A stretch of 64,000 nt of DNA from Novosphingobium sp. (GTDB lineage Bacteria > Pseudomonadota > Alphaproteobacteria > Sphingomonadales > Sphingomonadaceae), in the NCBI RefSeq assembly GCF_027486195.1, contig NZ_JAIXPP010000010.1, positions 1 through 64,000 of the forward strand, read 5' to 3'. A program made the translations under genes and the position numbers. The notes under the pieces are model-generated. The model was given only the letters and a program-made list of their open reading frames with translations, did no database searches and had not been told where the DNA came from. Positions 56,668 through 64,000 of this stretch are shown piece by piece. Position 1 is the first letter of the stretch. The number at the start of each line of letters is the position of its first letter.

Positions 56668-58422
56668 ATGATCAAACATCTCTCGCGCCGCACCGTCTTC
56701 GTCGCCGCCAGCGCCGCCGCGCTCGGCCTCGCCATCATCTCGCCGCGCGCGCCGCTGGCTGCCGCGTCCGAACCCGCGAGTGCAGACTGCGCGCCGGACA
56801 ATGGCGGGCTCAGCCTGCCGCCGGGCTTCTGCGCCACGGTCTTTGCCGATCACCTCGGCCATGCCCGCCACCTCACCGTCGGTGCGGACGGCACGGTCTA
56901 CGTCAACACTTGGGACTATCCCGACTACTTCCCCGGCGCACCCGCACCTGCCGGCGGCTTCATCGTCGCGCTGAAGGACCGCGATGGTGATGGCGCCGCC
57001 GACGTGACCGAGCGCTTCGGCTCGAATGCCCGCAAGGGCGGACAGGGCGGCACCGGCATCGCGCTGTGGAACGGGGCGCTCTATGCCGAGGAAGGCAGCA
57101 CCATCGTCCGCTATGCGCTCACCCCCGGCGTGGCAGTGCCCGGCGGCGCGGGCGAAACGGTCGTCTCTGGCCTCGTCATGAAGGGGGATCATCCGATGCA
57201 CCCCTTCGCGATCGACAAGGGCGGCCTCCTCCTCGTCAATTCCGGCTCAGCCTCCAACACGTGCGAAAGCCCCAATCGCCAGCCAGGCGCCAAGGGCGCA
57301 GACCCCTGCATCGAACAGCAGACGCGCGGCGGCATCTGGGCCTATCGCGCCGACAAGACCGGACAGGTCTTCTCCCCCGCCGACCGCTGGGCCACCGGCA
57401 TCCGCAACACCGGCGGCATCGCGTTCGACAGCGCGGGCCGTGTCTTCGCCACCCAGCACGGTCGCGATCAACTCTCGCAGAACTGGCCCGCGCTCTATTC
57501 CGGCGAACAAGGCGCGGAATTGCCGAGCGAGATCCTGTTCTCCCCGTTCAAGGGCGCGGATTTCGGCTGGCCGACCTGCTACTACGATGGCCAGCGCCAC
57601 GTGCTCGCCCCCGAATATGGCGGCGATGGCGGCAAGACGCCCAATGGATCAGGGGGCCGCTGCGCCGGCAAAACGCCCATCGTGGCTGCCTATCCCGCGC
57701 ACTGGGCGCCCAACGATGTCGCGATCTACAGCGCAGGCCGCTTCCCCGCCGCCTATGCCGAAGGCGCGTTCATCGCCTTCCACGGCTCGTGGAACCGCGC
57801 GCCCGCGCCGCAGGACGGCTATCTCGTTGCGTTCCAGCCGCTGAAGGACGGCAAGGCCTCGGGTACATGGATCCGCTTTGCCGATGGCTTTGCCGGAGAA
57901 TACCGCGAACCCGGCCGCGCTGCCCACCGCCCGGCGGGCCTCGCCGTGGGGCCGGACGGCGCGCTCTATATCGCCGATGACGTGCGCGGCACGATCTGGC
58001 GCGTGACCTACCACGGCGCGGCGGACGCTCCGCTCACCGCCGCCCCGCGCGCGGCGGTGAAGAGCGCGCTCACCACCGGCGATCCGTTCAGCGGCAAGCC
58101 CCCGCTCGCCCCGCCCGGCTCGAACGCGGACGAAGTCGCGCTCGGCCAGCGGATCTACTTCGGCGAGGCCAAGGGCGGCACCTGCGCAGGCTGCCACGGC
58201 TCTGATGGGCGCGGCAGTTCCGCCGGCGGCTCGCTTGTCGGTCCCGCCTATCAATGGAGCGACGGCTCGCTCGAAGGCCTTGCCGCCACGATCCGCACCG
58301 GAGTCGCCAAGCCGAAGAAGGCTAGCGGCGGCATGCCCGCGATGGGCGGCGCGCCGCTGGATGAGGCCGATGCGCGGGCGGTGGCGGCCTACGTGTGGAC
58401 CATGGGCCACCGCCCCGGCTGA
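56668..58422 (+). CDS. Secreted PQQ-type sugar dehydrogenase fused to cytochrome c
   Basis: 584 residues. A signal peptide (residues 1-32) is followed by a six-bladed propeller of the soluble glucose/sorbosone dehydrogenase type (LPPGFCATVFADHLGHARHLTVGADGTVYV, GIRNTGGIAFDSAGRVFATQHGRDQL, PAHWAPNDVAIYSAGRFP, RPAGLAVGPDGALYIADDVRGTIWRVTY). A C-terminal class I cytochrome c domain carries CAGCH (Cys506, Cys509, His510) and a Met ligand at 556 or 559. It would oxidise a sugar or polyol in the periplasm and pass electrons to the respiratory chain. It diverges from the dehydratase across the operator region. Its oxidised product could be a lactone for the SMP-30 enzyme. Confidence 0.88.
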   Translation: MIKHLSRRTVFVAASAAALGLAIISPRAPLAAASEPASADCAPDNGGLSLPPGFCATVFADHLGHARHLTVGADGTVYVNTWDYPDYFPGAPAPAGGFIVALKDRDGDGAADVTERFGSNARKGGQGGTGIALWNGALYAEEGSTIVRYALTPGVAVPGGAGETVVSGLVMKGDHPMHPFAIDKGGLLLVNSGSASNTCESPNRQPGAKGADPCIEQQTRGGIWAYRADKTGQVFSPADRWATGIRNTGGIAFDSAGRVFATQHGRDQLSQNWPALYSGEQGAELPSEILFSPFKGADFGWPTCYYDGQRHVLAPEYGGDGGKTPNGSGGRCAGKTPIVAAYPAHWAPNDVAIYSAGRFPAAYAEGAFIAFHGSWNRAPAPQDGYLVAFQPLKDGKASGTWIRFADGFAGEYREPGRAAHRPAGLAVGPDGALYIADDVRGTIWRVTYHGAADAPLTAAPRAAVKSALTTGDPFSGKPPLAPPGSNADEVALGQRIYFGEAKGGTCAGCHGSDGRGSSAGGSLVGPAYQWSDGSLEGLAATIRTGVAKPKKASGGMPAMGGAPLDEADARAVAAYVWTMGHRPG

Positions 58423-58426
58423 GGCA

Positions 58427-58849
58427 TCAGGCGGCGAGCCCCGCCGCCTTGATCCCCGCCAGCCCGGCGAGTTCGTCATTATCGCTGGTGTCGCCGGTCA
58501 CACCGACCGCGCCGATCACCGCGCCGTCTGCATCCTTCACCAGCACACCGCCCGCTGCAGGGACGATCCCCGCCGGATTGAGCCCCGCCGCGGCATTGAT
58601 GAAGGTCGGCCGCTCGATCGCCATCTCACCGATGGTGCGCGAGGAGACCCCCAGCGCCAGCGCGCCCGAGGCCTTGGCGGTCGCGATCTGCGGGCGCAGG
58701 TTCGAGGAACCATCTTCGCGCGCGAAGGCGATCATGTGGCCACCGGCATCGAGCACGGCAACGCTGATCGGCTTGAGGCCAAGCGCGCGCGCTTCCTTGA
58801 GCGCGCCATCAACGATTGTCTGGGCCTGATCGAGCGAGATACGGGTCAT
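58427..58849 (-). CDS. glcG: GlcG/HbpS-family protein of the glycolate operon
   Basis: 140 residues. The HbpS-like fold (PF03928) is evident: ALGLKPISVAVLDAGGHMIAFAREDGSS, TFINAAAGLNPAGIVPAAGGVLVKDADGAVIGAVGVTGDTSDNDE. It is the last gene of the glc operon. The E. coli GlcG role is unclear; homologues bind haem or small cofactors. It is convergent with the sugar dehydrogenase, only 4 bp away. Confidence 0.85.
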   Translation of the reverse strand: MTRISLDQAQTIVDGALKEARALGLKPISVAVLDAGGHMIAFAREDGSSNLRPQIATAKASGALALGVSSRTIGEMAIERPTFINAAAGLNPAGIVPAAGGVLVKDADGAVIGAVGVTGDTSDNDELAGLAGIKAAGLAA

Positions 58850-58855
58850 GGGTGT

Positions 58856-60157
58856 TTACTCCTGGGGAAGATGACTGAGATTTGCGGGTTTCGGGCCGCC
58901 AGTGGCCCAATCGAGCAATTCGATGGTGTGGACGACGGGTAGACCGGAATGGCGCGCGATCTGCACTGCGCAGCCCACGTTGCCGGTGGCGATCACATCG
59001 GCCTCCAACGCGCTCAGCCGCTCAGCTTTTCGCGCACCGAGCTGGCCGGCGAGTTCGCTCTGGAGAATGTTGTAGGTGCCCGCTGAACCGCAGCACAGAT
59101 GCGCCTCCGCCGGCAGCCGCACGGCATAGCCCGCCTCCGCCAGCAGCCGCTTCGGTGCTTCGGTCACCTTCTGGCCGTGCTGCAAGGAGCAGGGCGGATG
59201 ATAGGCCACGGAAAGCCCCCGCGCCGTCACCGGTGGCAGCCCCACCTTGGCCAGATACTCGCTCACATCCATCGCCAGCGCGCTCACCCGCGCCGCCTTT
59301 GCGGCATAGGCGGGGTCGCCGCGCAGCATATGGCCATAATCCTTGATCGTGGTGCCGCAGCCTGATGTGGTGACGATCACCGCATCGAGGCCCTTCCCCT
59401 CGATCTCGGCCATCCACGCATCGACATTGCGCCGCGCCGCCGCCAGCGCATCGCTCTCGCGCCCCAGATGATGCACCAGCGCGCCGCAGCAGCCTTCGCC
59501 CTGCGCAAACACCACCTCGTGCCCCGCCCGCTCCAGCAACCGCACCGTCGCCGCGCGCACCTCAGGGCTCAGCACCGGCTCGGCGCAGCCCTGCAGCAAA
59601 GCCACCCGGCCCTTGGGCCTCGCCATCCGTTCGGGCTGCACCAGCACCGGCGCAGGCACCCGCTTGGGAGCCAGCGCGACCATCGCCGCCAAGGGTCGCA
59701 GCGCCTTGATCCGCTTCATCAGCGGCACGAATGGCCGGCCCAGCGGCGCAAACTCCAGCGCCAGCCGCATCCGCCCGGAATAGGGCAGCACCCATGCCAG
59801 CAGCCGCCGCGTGGCCTGCTCATGCCAGGGCCGCCGATAATGCTCGTGGATATAGGCCCGCGCATGATCGACGAGGTGCATGTAGTTCACCCCCGAAGGA
59901 CAGGTCGTCATGCAGGCAAGGCATGAGAGGCAGCGGTCGACATGCTTGACCGTTTCCGGCCCCGGCACGCGCTGGTTCTCCAGCATGTCCTTGATGAGGT
60001 AGATCCGCCCGCGCGGGCTGTCGTTCTCGTCACCCAGCAGCACATAGGTCGGGCAGGTCGCGGTGCAGAACCCGCAATGCACGCACTTGCGGATCACGCT
60101 TTCCGATGTCGCCATTGCCGGATCGGCGAGCGCACCTGCGTCAAACCGCGTCTGCAT
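58856..60157 (-). CDS. glcF: Glycolate oxidase iron-sulfur subunit
   Basis: 433 residues from ATG 60157, six bases after GGAGG. Two 4Fe-4S motifs are present: CVHCGFCTATCP (Cys25, 28, 31, 35) and CLSCLACMTTCP (Cys76, 79, 82, 86). Two CCG domains follow (GEGCCGALVHH and HLCCGSAGTY). It passes electrons from the GlcD/GlcE flavins to the membrane quinone pool. It overlaps the end of glcE by 17 bp. Confidence 0.93.
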   Translation of the reverse strand: MQTRFDAGALADPAMATSESVIRKCVHCGFCTATCPTYVLLGDENDSPRGRIYLIKDMLENQRVPGPETVKHVDRCLSCLACMTTCPSGVNYMHLVDHARAYIHEHYRRPWHEQATRRLLAWVLPYSGRMRLALEFAPLGRPFVPLMKRIKALRPLAAMVALAPKRVPAPVLVQPERMARPKGRVALLQGCAEPVLSPEVRAATVRLLERAGHEVVFAQGEGCCGALVHHLGRESDALAAARRNVDAWMAEIEGKGLDAVIVTTSGCGTTIKDYGHMLRGDPAYAAKAARVSALAMDVSEYLAKVGLPPVTARGLSVAYHPPCSLQHGQKVTEAPKRLLAEAGYAVRLPAEAHLCCGSAGTYNILQSELAGQLGARKAERLSALEADVIATGNVGCAVQIARHSGLPVVHTIELLDWATGGPKPANLSHLPQE

Positions 60158-61268
60158 GCGCATCCTCCGCAAACCGGCCAGTGGCGAACACGTCCTTGGG
60201 GTCGAACGCCCGCCGCACCCGCGCTTCCAGCGCCAGCACGCCCCGCGCGCGTGGATGAAACGCCAGAACCCGCGCCCGCATCGCCTTGGGCGCCAGAACC
60301 AGCCGCGCCTCTCCGCCCAGAAGTGCCGCACTCTCGCGCACAGCCTCGTCCTCGTGATCGGTGCCGATCCAGAGCCGCCCGCCGCCCCAGTCCATCGCCC
60401 AGTCCGCGCCCTCAGGCAGCGCGCCGATCAGTTCCGCCGCATGGCGCGGCGGCAGATGCACATCCCAGCGCACCGCCCCGTGCAAGGCCTCACCCGTCAT
60501 CGCCCGCCACCACAGGGGCGCAGCCTCGTCCTCGGCCATGGCCTCCAGCGCGCAATGGCCCGCGAGCAACTCCGGCAGCACCGCACAACGCGCCGCCACC
60601 GAAGGCACAAAGCCCGCCACGCGCAACAGCACCGTCCCATCCGGCAATGCGGCAGCGGCAGACACATCCGCCCGGCTCCCCAGCGCGCAGGCCATCGCCG
60701 CATGCGCCGCTGCCGGGGCAAGCCCGCGCGCCGCCATCGTCACCACTTCGCGCGGACGCGGCAGCACTTTCAACGTGAGTTCGGTCATCGCACCAAGGCG
60801 GCCCCACGATCCCGCCATCAGCTTGGGGAGGTCGTAGCCCGTCACGTTCTTGACGACCTTGGCGCCTGCAACAAACACCTCGCCGCGCCCCGAAACCGCC
60901 GTCAGCCCCAGCAGATGATCGCGCGCGCTCCCCGCCGTTACCCGCCGCGAACCCGCCACGCCCGCCGCCACGGTGCCGCCGATGGTCGCACCCGCATCGC
61001 CCCACGGCTCGAACGCCAGCATCTGCCCTTCGCTCGCCACCAGCGCCTGCACCTCGGCCAGCGGCGTGCCCGCACGCACCGTCAGCACCAGTTCCGCCGG
61101 ATCGTAGTCGACCACGCCCGTCAGCCCCGCCAGCGAGACCAGTTCAGCCTCACGCGGCGCACCAAACTCCGCGTGCGTGCTGCCGCCGCGCAGCTCCAAC
61201 TTGCGCCCACCCGCCGCGGCATCGGCGACGATTTCGGCAAGGTCCGCCGCATCCCTAGGCTCCAGCAT
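60141..61268 (-). CDS. glcE: Glycolate oxidase FAD-binding subunit
   Basis: 375 residues. A short PCMH FAD domain (KLELRGGSTHAEFGAP, FEPWGDAGATIGGTVAAGVAGSRRVTAGSARDHLLG, GAKVVKNVTGYDLPKLMAGSWG) and the C-terminal AFDPKDVFATGRF identify GlcE. It partners GlcD and GlcF in oxidising glycolate to glyoxylate. Its start codon overlaps the stop of glcD (TGATG). Confidence 0.92.
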   Translation of the reverse strand: MLEPRDAADLAEIVADAAAGGRKLELRGGSTHAEFGAPREAELVSLAGLTGVVDYDPAELVLTVRAGTPLAEVQALVASEGQMLAFEPWGDAGATIGGTVAAGVAGSRRVTAGSARDHLLGLTAVSGRGEVFVAGAKVVKNVTGYDLPKLMAGSWGRLGAMTELTLKVLPRPREVVTMAARGLAPAAAHAAMACALGSRADVSAAAALPDGTVLLRVAGFVPSVAARCAVLPELLAGHCALEAMAEDEAAPLWWRAMTGEALHGAVRWDVHLPPRHAAELIGALPEGADWAMDWGGGRLWIGTDHEDEAVRESAALLGGEARLVLAPKAMRARVLAFHPRARGVLALEARVRRAFDPKDVFATGRFAEDAHADAV

Positions 61269-62776
61269 CAGAACCTCGGCAACTCGGGATGCGGCAGCGC
61301 GCCGTGATGCACATGCATCCGCCCCAGCTCCGCGCAGCGGTGCAGCACCGGAAACACCTTGCCCGGATTGAGCAACAGTTCCGGATCAAACGCGCACTTC
61401 ACGCGCTGCTGCTGCTTGAGGTCCGCCTCGCTGAACATCTCCGGCATCAGATCGCGCTTCTCGATCCCAACCCCATGCTCGCCCGTCAGCACCCCGCCCA
61501 CCGCCACGCAGAGCCGCAGGATATCCGCACCAAACGCTTCCGCCTTGTCGAGTTCGCCCGGCACATTCGCATCATAAAGGATCAGCGGATGAAGGTTGCC
61601 ATCGCCCGCGTGGAAAACGTTGGCGACGCGCAGCCCATATTCTGCGGACAGCTCATCCATCCGCCGCAGCACATCGGGCAGGCGGCGGCGCGGGATCGTC
61701 CCGTCCATGCAGAGATAATCCGGCGAAATCCGCCCCACCGCCGGAAACGCCGCCTTGCGCCCCGCCCAGAACGCCATGCGCTCCGCCTCGTTTTCCGAAA
61801 CGCGCGAAGTGACCGCACCATTGGCATCGGCAATCCGCGCAATCTCGCCGATCAGGAAATCGCACTCCGCCGCCGGGCCATCGACCTCGACGATCAGCAG
61901 CGCCCCCACATCGAGCGGATAGCCCACCTGCACAAAGGCCTCGGCAGCATGGATCGCGGGCCGGTCCATCATTTCCATGCCGGCGGGGATGATCCCCTCG
62001 GCGATCACTTGCGCCACGCAGGCCCCTGCCTGCTCGGCATCGGGAAAGCCCACCAGCACCGCCCGCGCCGTCTCGGGCTTCGGCAGGATGCGCACCGTCA
62101 CTTCGGTGACGACGCCCAGCAGCCCTTCCGAGCCGACCACCACGCCCAGCAGATCGAGCCCACCCGGATCAAGATGCCGCCCGCCCAGCCGCACGATTTC
62201 GCCGTCCATCATCACGATCTCGACGCCGAGCACATTGTTCGTCGTGAGCCCATATTTCAGGCAATGCACCCCGCCCGAATTCTCAGCGACATTGCCGCCG
62301 ATGGTGCAGGCAATCTGGCTCGAAGGATCGGGCGCGTAATAGAAGCCCCTGCCCTCCACCGCCTGCGTGATCGCAAGGTTGGTAACGCCGGGCTGCACCA
62401 CTGCCACACGGTCCTCGTAGTCGATCTCCAGCACCCGCTTGAACTTGCCGAGCCCCAGCAGCACCGCATCCGCCAGCGGCAGCGCCCCGCCCGAAAGCGA
62501 AGTCCCCGCCCCGCGCGGCACCACTTTCACGCCCTCGGAATGGCACCACTTAAGCACAGCGGAAACTTGCGCGGTCGTCTCGGGCAACACGACCATGAGC
62601 GGCGGCTGGCGGTAAGCCGTCAGCCCATCCGATTCCCAAGGCCGCAGCGCCTCGGGTGCATCGATCACGCCCCCACCAGAACCTTTGGCCCCCGGCACGA
62701 TCGCCCGCAGCGCCCGCGCGATCCGCTCGCGCTTGGCGAGCGTTTCGGCATCTGGCACCGGCATGGCAATCGTCAT
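61268..62776 (-). CDS. glcD: Glycolate oxidase catalytic subunit
   Basis: 502 residues. It is a full-length FAD-linked oxidase: PRGAGTSLSGGALPLADAVLL, PDPSSQIACTIGGNVAENSGGVHCLKYGLTTNNVLGVE, VFHAGDGNLHPLILYD, GVLTGEHGVGIEKRDLM and the final FDPELLLNPGKVFP. It oxidises glycolate (or D-lactate-like 2-hydroxyacids) to the keto acid. It lies 16 bp after malate synthase G, so glyoxylate formed is immediately condensed with acetyl-CoA. Confidence 0.94.
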   Translation of the reverse strand: MTIAMPVPDAETLAKRERIARALRAIVPGAKGSGGGVIDAPEALRPWESDGLTAYRQPPLMVVLPETTAQVSAVLKWCHSEGVKVVPRGAGTSLSGGALPLADAVLLGLGKFKRVLEIDYEDRVAVVQPGVTNLAITQAVEGRGFYYAPDPSSQIACTIGGNVAENSGGVHCLKYGLTTNNVLGVEIVMMDGEIVRLGGRHLDPGGLDLLGVVVGSEGLLGVVTEVTVRILPKPETARAVLVGFPDAEQAGACVAQVIAEGIIPAGMEMMDRPAIHAAEAFVQVGYPLDVGALLIVEVDGPAAECDFLIGEIARIADANGAVTSRVSENEAERMAFWAGRKAAFPAVGRISPDYLCMDGTIPRRRLPDVLRRMDELSAEYGLRVANVFHAGDGNLHPLILYDANVPGELDKAEAFGADILRLCVAVGGVLTGEHGVGIEKRDLMPEMFSEADLKQQQRVKCAFDPELLLNPGKVFPVLHRCAELGRMHVHHGALPHPELPRF

Positions 62777-62792
62777 CGGGCGGTTCTCCGGC

Positions 62793-64000
62793 TCAGGCGG
62801 CCGCCTTCACCTTCTGGCGGAACGCGTGCAGCAGCGGTTCGGTATAGCCGCTCGGCTGCGAGACGCCATCGAACACCAGCGCCCGCGCCGCCTGAAACGC
62901 GAGGCTGCCTTCGGGATCACCCGCCATCGGCTGGTAGAGCGGATCGCCCGCATTCTGCGCATCGACCTTCGCCGACATGCGCAGCAGCGCCGCATCGACC
63001 TGCTCCGGGGTGACGACCCCATGCAGCAGCCAGTTGGCGATATGCTGGCTCGAAATGCGCAGCGTAGCGCGGTCCTCCATCAGGCCGACGTCGTTGATAT
63101 CGGGCACCTTGGAGCAGCCGATGCCCTGATCGACCCAGCGCACGACATAGCCCAGAATCCCCTGCGCATTGTTGTCGATCTCGGCTTGAATGTCCGCCTC
63201 GGACCAGTTTTGCCCCGCCGCCACCGGAATGGTCAGCAGCGCATCAAGGCTGGCAATCCCTTCCGCGCGCCGCTCCATCTGCCGCGCAAACACATCGACC
63301 TTGTGGTAATGCGTTGCGTGCAGCACGGCAGCTGTCGGCGAAGGAACCCATGCGGTGTTCGCGCCGGTCTTGGGATGACCGATCTTCTGCACCAGCATGT
63401 CAGCCATGCGGTCGGGCATCGCCCACATGCCCTTGCCGATCTGCGCCTTGCCCGAAAGCCCGCACGCAAGGCCGATCTGCACGTTGCGGTCCTCGTAGGA
63501 GGTGATCCACGGGCTCGTCTTCATATCGCCCTTGCGCAGCATTGCGCCGGCTTGCATCGAGGTGTGCATTTCGTCGCCGGTGCGATCAAGGAAGCCGGTG
63601 TTGATGAACATGATGCGGTCCTTCACCGCATGGATGCAGGCGGCAAGGTTCGCGCTCGTGCGGCGCTCCTCGTCCATCACCCCGATCTTCAGCGTGTGGC
63701 GCGCAAGGCCCAGCACATCCTCCACCGCATCGAACAGATCGTTGGCGAACGCCGCCTCTTCCGGCCCATGCATCTTCGGCTTCACGATATAGACCGAACC
63801 CGTCCGGCTGTTGCGGCGCGCGCCATTGATATCGTGCATCGCGATCAGGCTGGTGACGATCCCGTCCAGAATGCCCTCGGGCGCCTCGCCCCCGCCCGGC
63901 AGCAGCACCGCCGGATTGGTCATCAGATGGCCGACATTGCGCACCAGCAGCAGCGAACGGCCATGCAGCGTCAACGCCGAGCCATCGGGCGCGGTATAGA
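62793..64000 (-). CDS. glcB: Malate synthase G, partial (N-terminus beyond window)
   Basis: About 402 C-terminal residues of a protein usually near 720. The frame is open to the window edge; TTG at 63972-63974 is an internal Leu, not a start, since [30 protein letters not shown] continues the family sequence. Other family blocks are [51 protein letters not shown] and [20 protein letters not shown]. It condenses glyoxylate with acetyl-CoA to malate. It leads the visible glcBDEFG operon. Confidence 0.93.
   Translation of the reverse strand, partial: YTAPDGSALTLHGRSLLLVRNVGHLMTNPAVLLPGGGEAPEGILDGIVTSLIAMHDINGARRNSRTGSVYIVKPKMHGPEEAAFANDLFDAVEDVLGLARHTLKIGVMDEERRTSANLAACIHAVKDRIMFINTGFLDRTGDEMHTSMQAGAMLRKGDMKTSPWITSYEDRNVQIGLACGLSGKAQIGKGMWAMPDRMADMLVQKIGHPKTGANTAWVPSPTAAVLHATHYHKVDVFARQMERRAEGIASLDALLTIPVAAGQNWSEADIQAEIDNNAQGILGYVVRWVDQGIGCSKVPDINDVGLMEDRATLRISSQHIANWLLHGVVTPEQVDAALLRMSAKVDAQNAGDPLYQPMAGDPEGSLAFQAARALVFDGVSQPSGYTEPLLHAFRQKVKAAA

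Overview
The window is GC-rich alphaproteobacterial chromosome, most likely from a sphingomonad (Novosphingobium/Sphingobium type). The reasons are the codon usage, a large TonB-dependent receptor heading a catabolic cluster, a complete glc operon, and sphingomonad-style REP-like repeats (core CTTCGGCAGGCTCAGGATGA / TCGAGCGAAGTCGAGACAC). It has two unlike halves: an integrated podovirus-type prophage (1 to about 36162, left end outside the window) and host catabolic genes (about 36163 to 64000).

Prophage, left arm: a leftward operon of eight small genes (2623 to beyond position 1), none with a known function, sits beside a lysogeny switch. The switch is an XRE repressor (2711-3100, minus) facing a Cro-like regulator (3166-3432, plus) across a dyad operator with back-to-back -35 boxes; both genes look almost leaderless. 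Rightward from it come a primase (3432-4715), an AAA helicase (4712-6781) and a terminator. A short leftward BRO-N module (6953-8083) follows, then about 1.4 kb without a convincing gene. That stretch holds GGTTAGC iterons in both orientations and a cluster of dyads just before the terminase genes, so it is a candidate origin plus packaging site.

Prophage, right arm: a T7-like structural order of small and large terminase, portal, scaffold, capsid, tail tubular A and B, gp13-like, gp14-like and gp15-like proteins, and a gp16-like function carried on two genes. A second BRO-N module, a beta-helix tail fibre and a lysis cassette follow (holin candidates, N-acetylmuramidase endolysin, overlapping Rz/Rz1 spanins). 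It ends at a 3' fragment of tRNA-Gly(CCC), the right attachment site. The palindrome TTATC-N5-GATAA occurs three times, always at a predicted phage promoter (left operon, capsid, tail fibre), which suggests that one repressor silences early and late transcription together.

Host catabolic region: a TonB receptor (36639-38972) is followed by a TetR regulator and then by a long rightward chain with mostly 1-17 bp overlaps: beta-hydroxyacid dehydrogenase, SMP-30 lactonase, DECR-type SDR, BKACE, class III aminotransferase, CPBP membrane protease, second class III aminotransferase, hydroxypyruvate-isomerase-like protein, class C serine hydrolase, SnoaL-like protein, prolyl iminopeptidase-like hydrolase and MelB-type transporter. 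A convergent leftward chain carries an SGNH esterase, a C45 Ntn-hydrolase, a second BKACE, an SDR and a galactonate-dehydratase-like enolase-superfamily enzyme. A divergent secreted PQQ-type sugar dehydrogenase with a fused cytochrome c lies beyond it. A palindrome of the form ATATGAC-N6-GTCATAT marks the receptor, lactonase and enolase/PQQ promoters, so the cluster is probably one regulon. The pairing of beta-amino-acid-type aminotransferases with BKACE enzymes and amide or ester hydrolases suggests breakdown of a beta-amino-acid-containing, possibly sugar-linked, compound.

The right end is the leftward glycolate operon glcB-glcD-glcE-glcF-glcG, with malate synthase G cut by the window edge.
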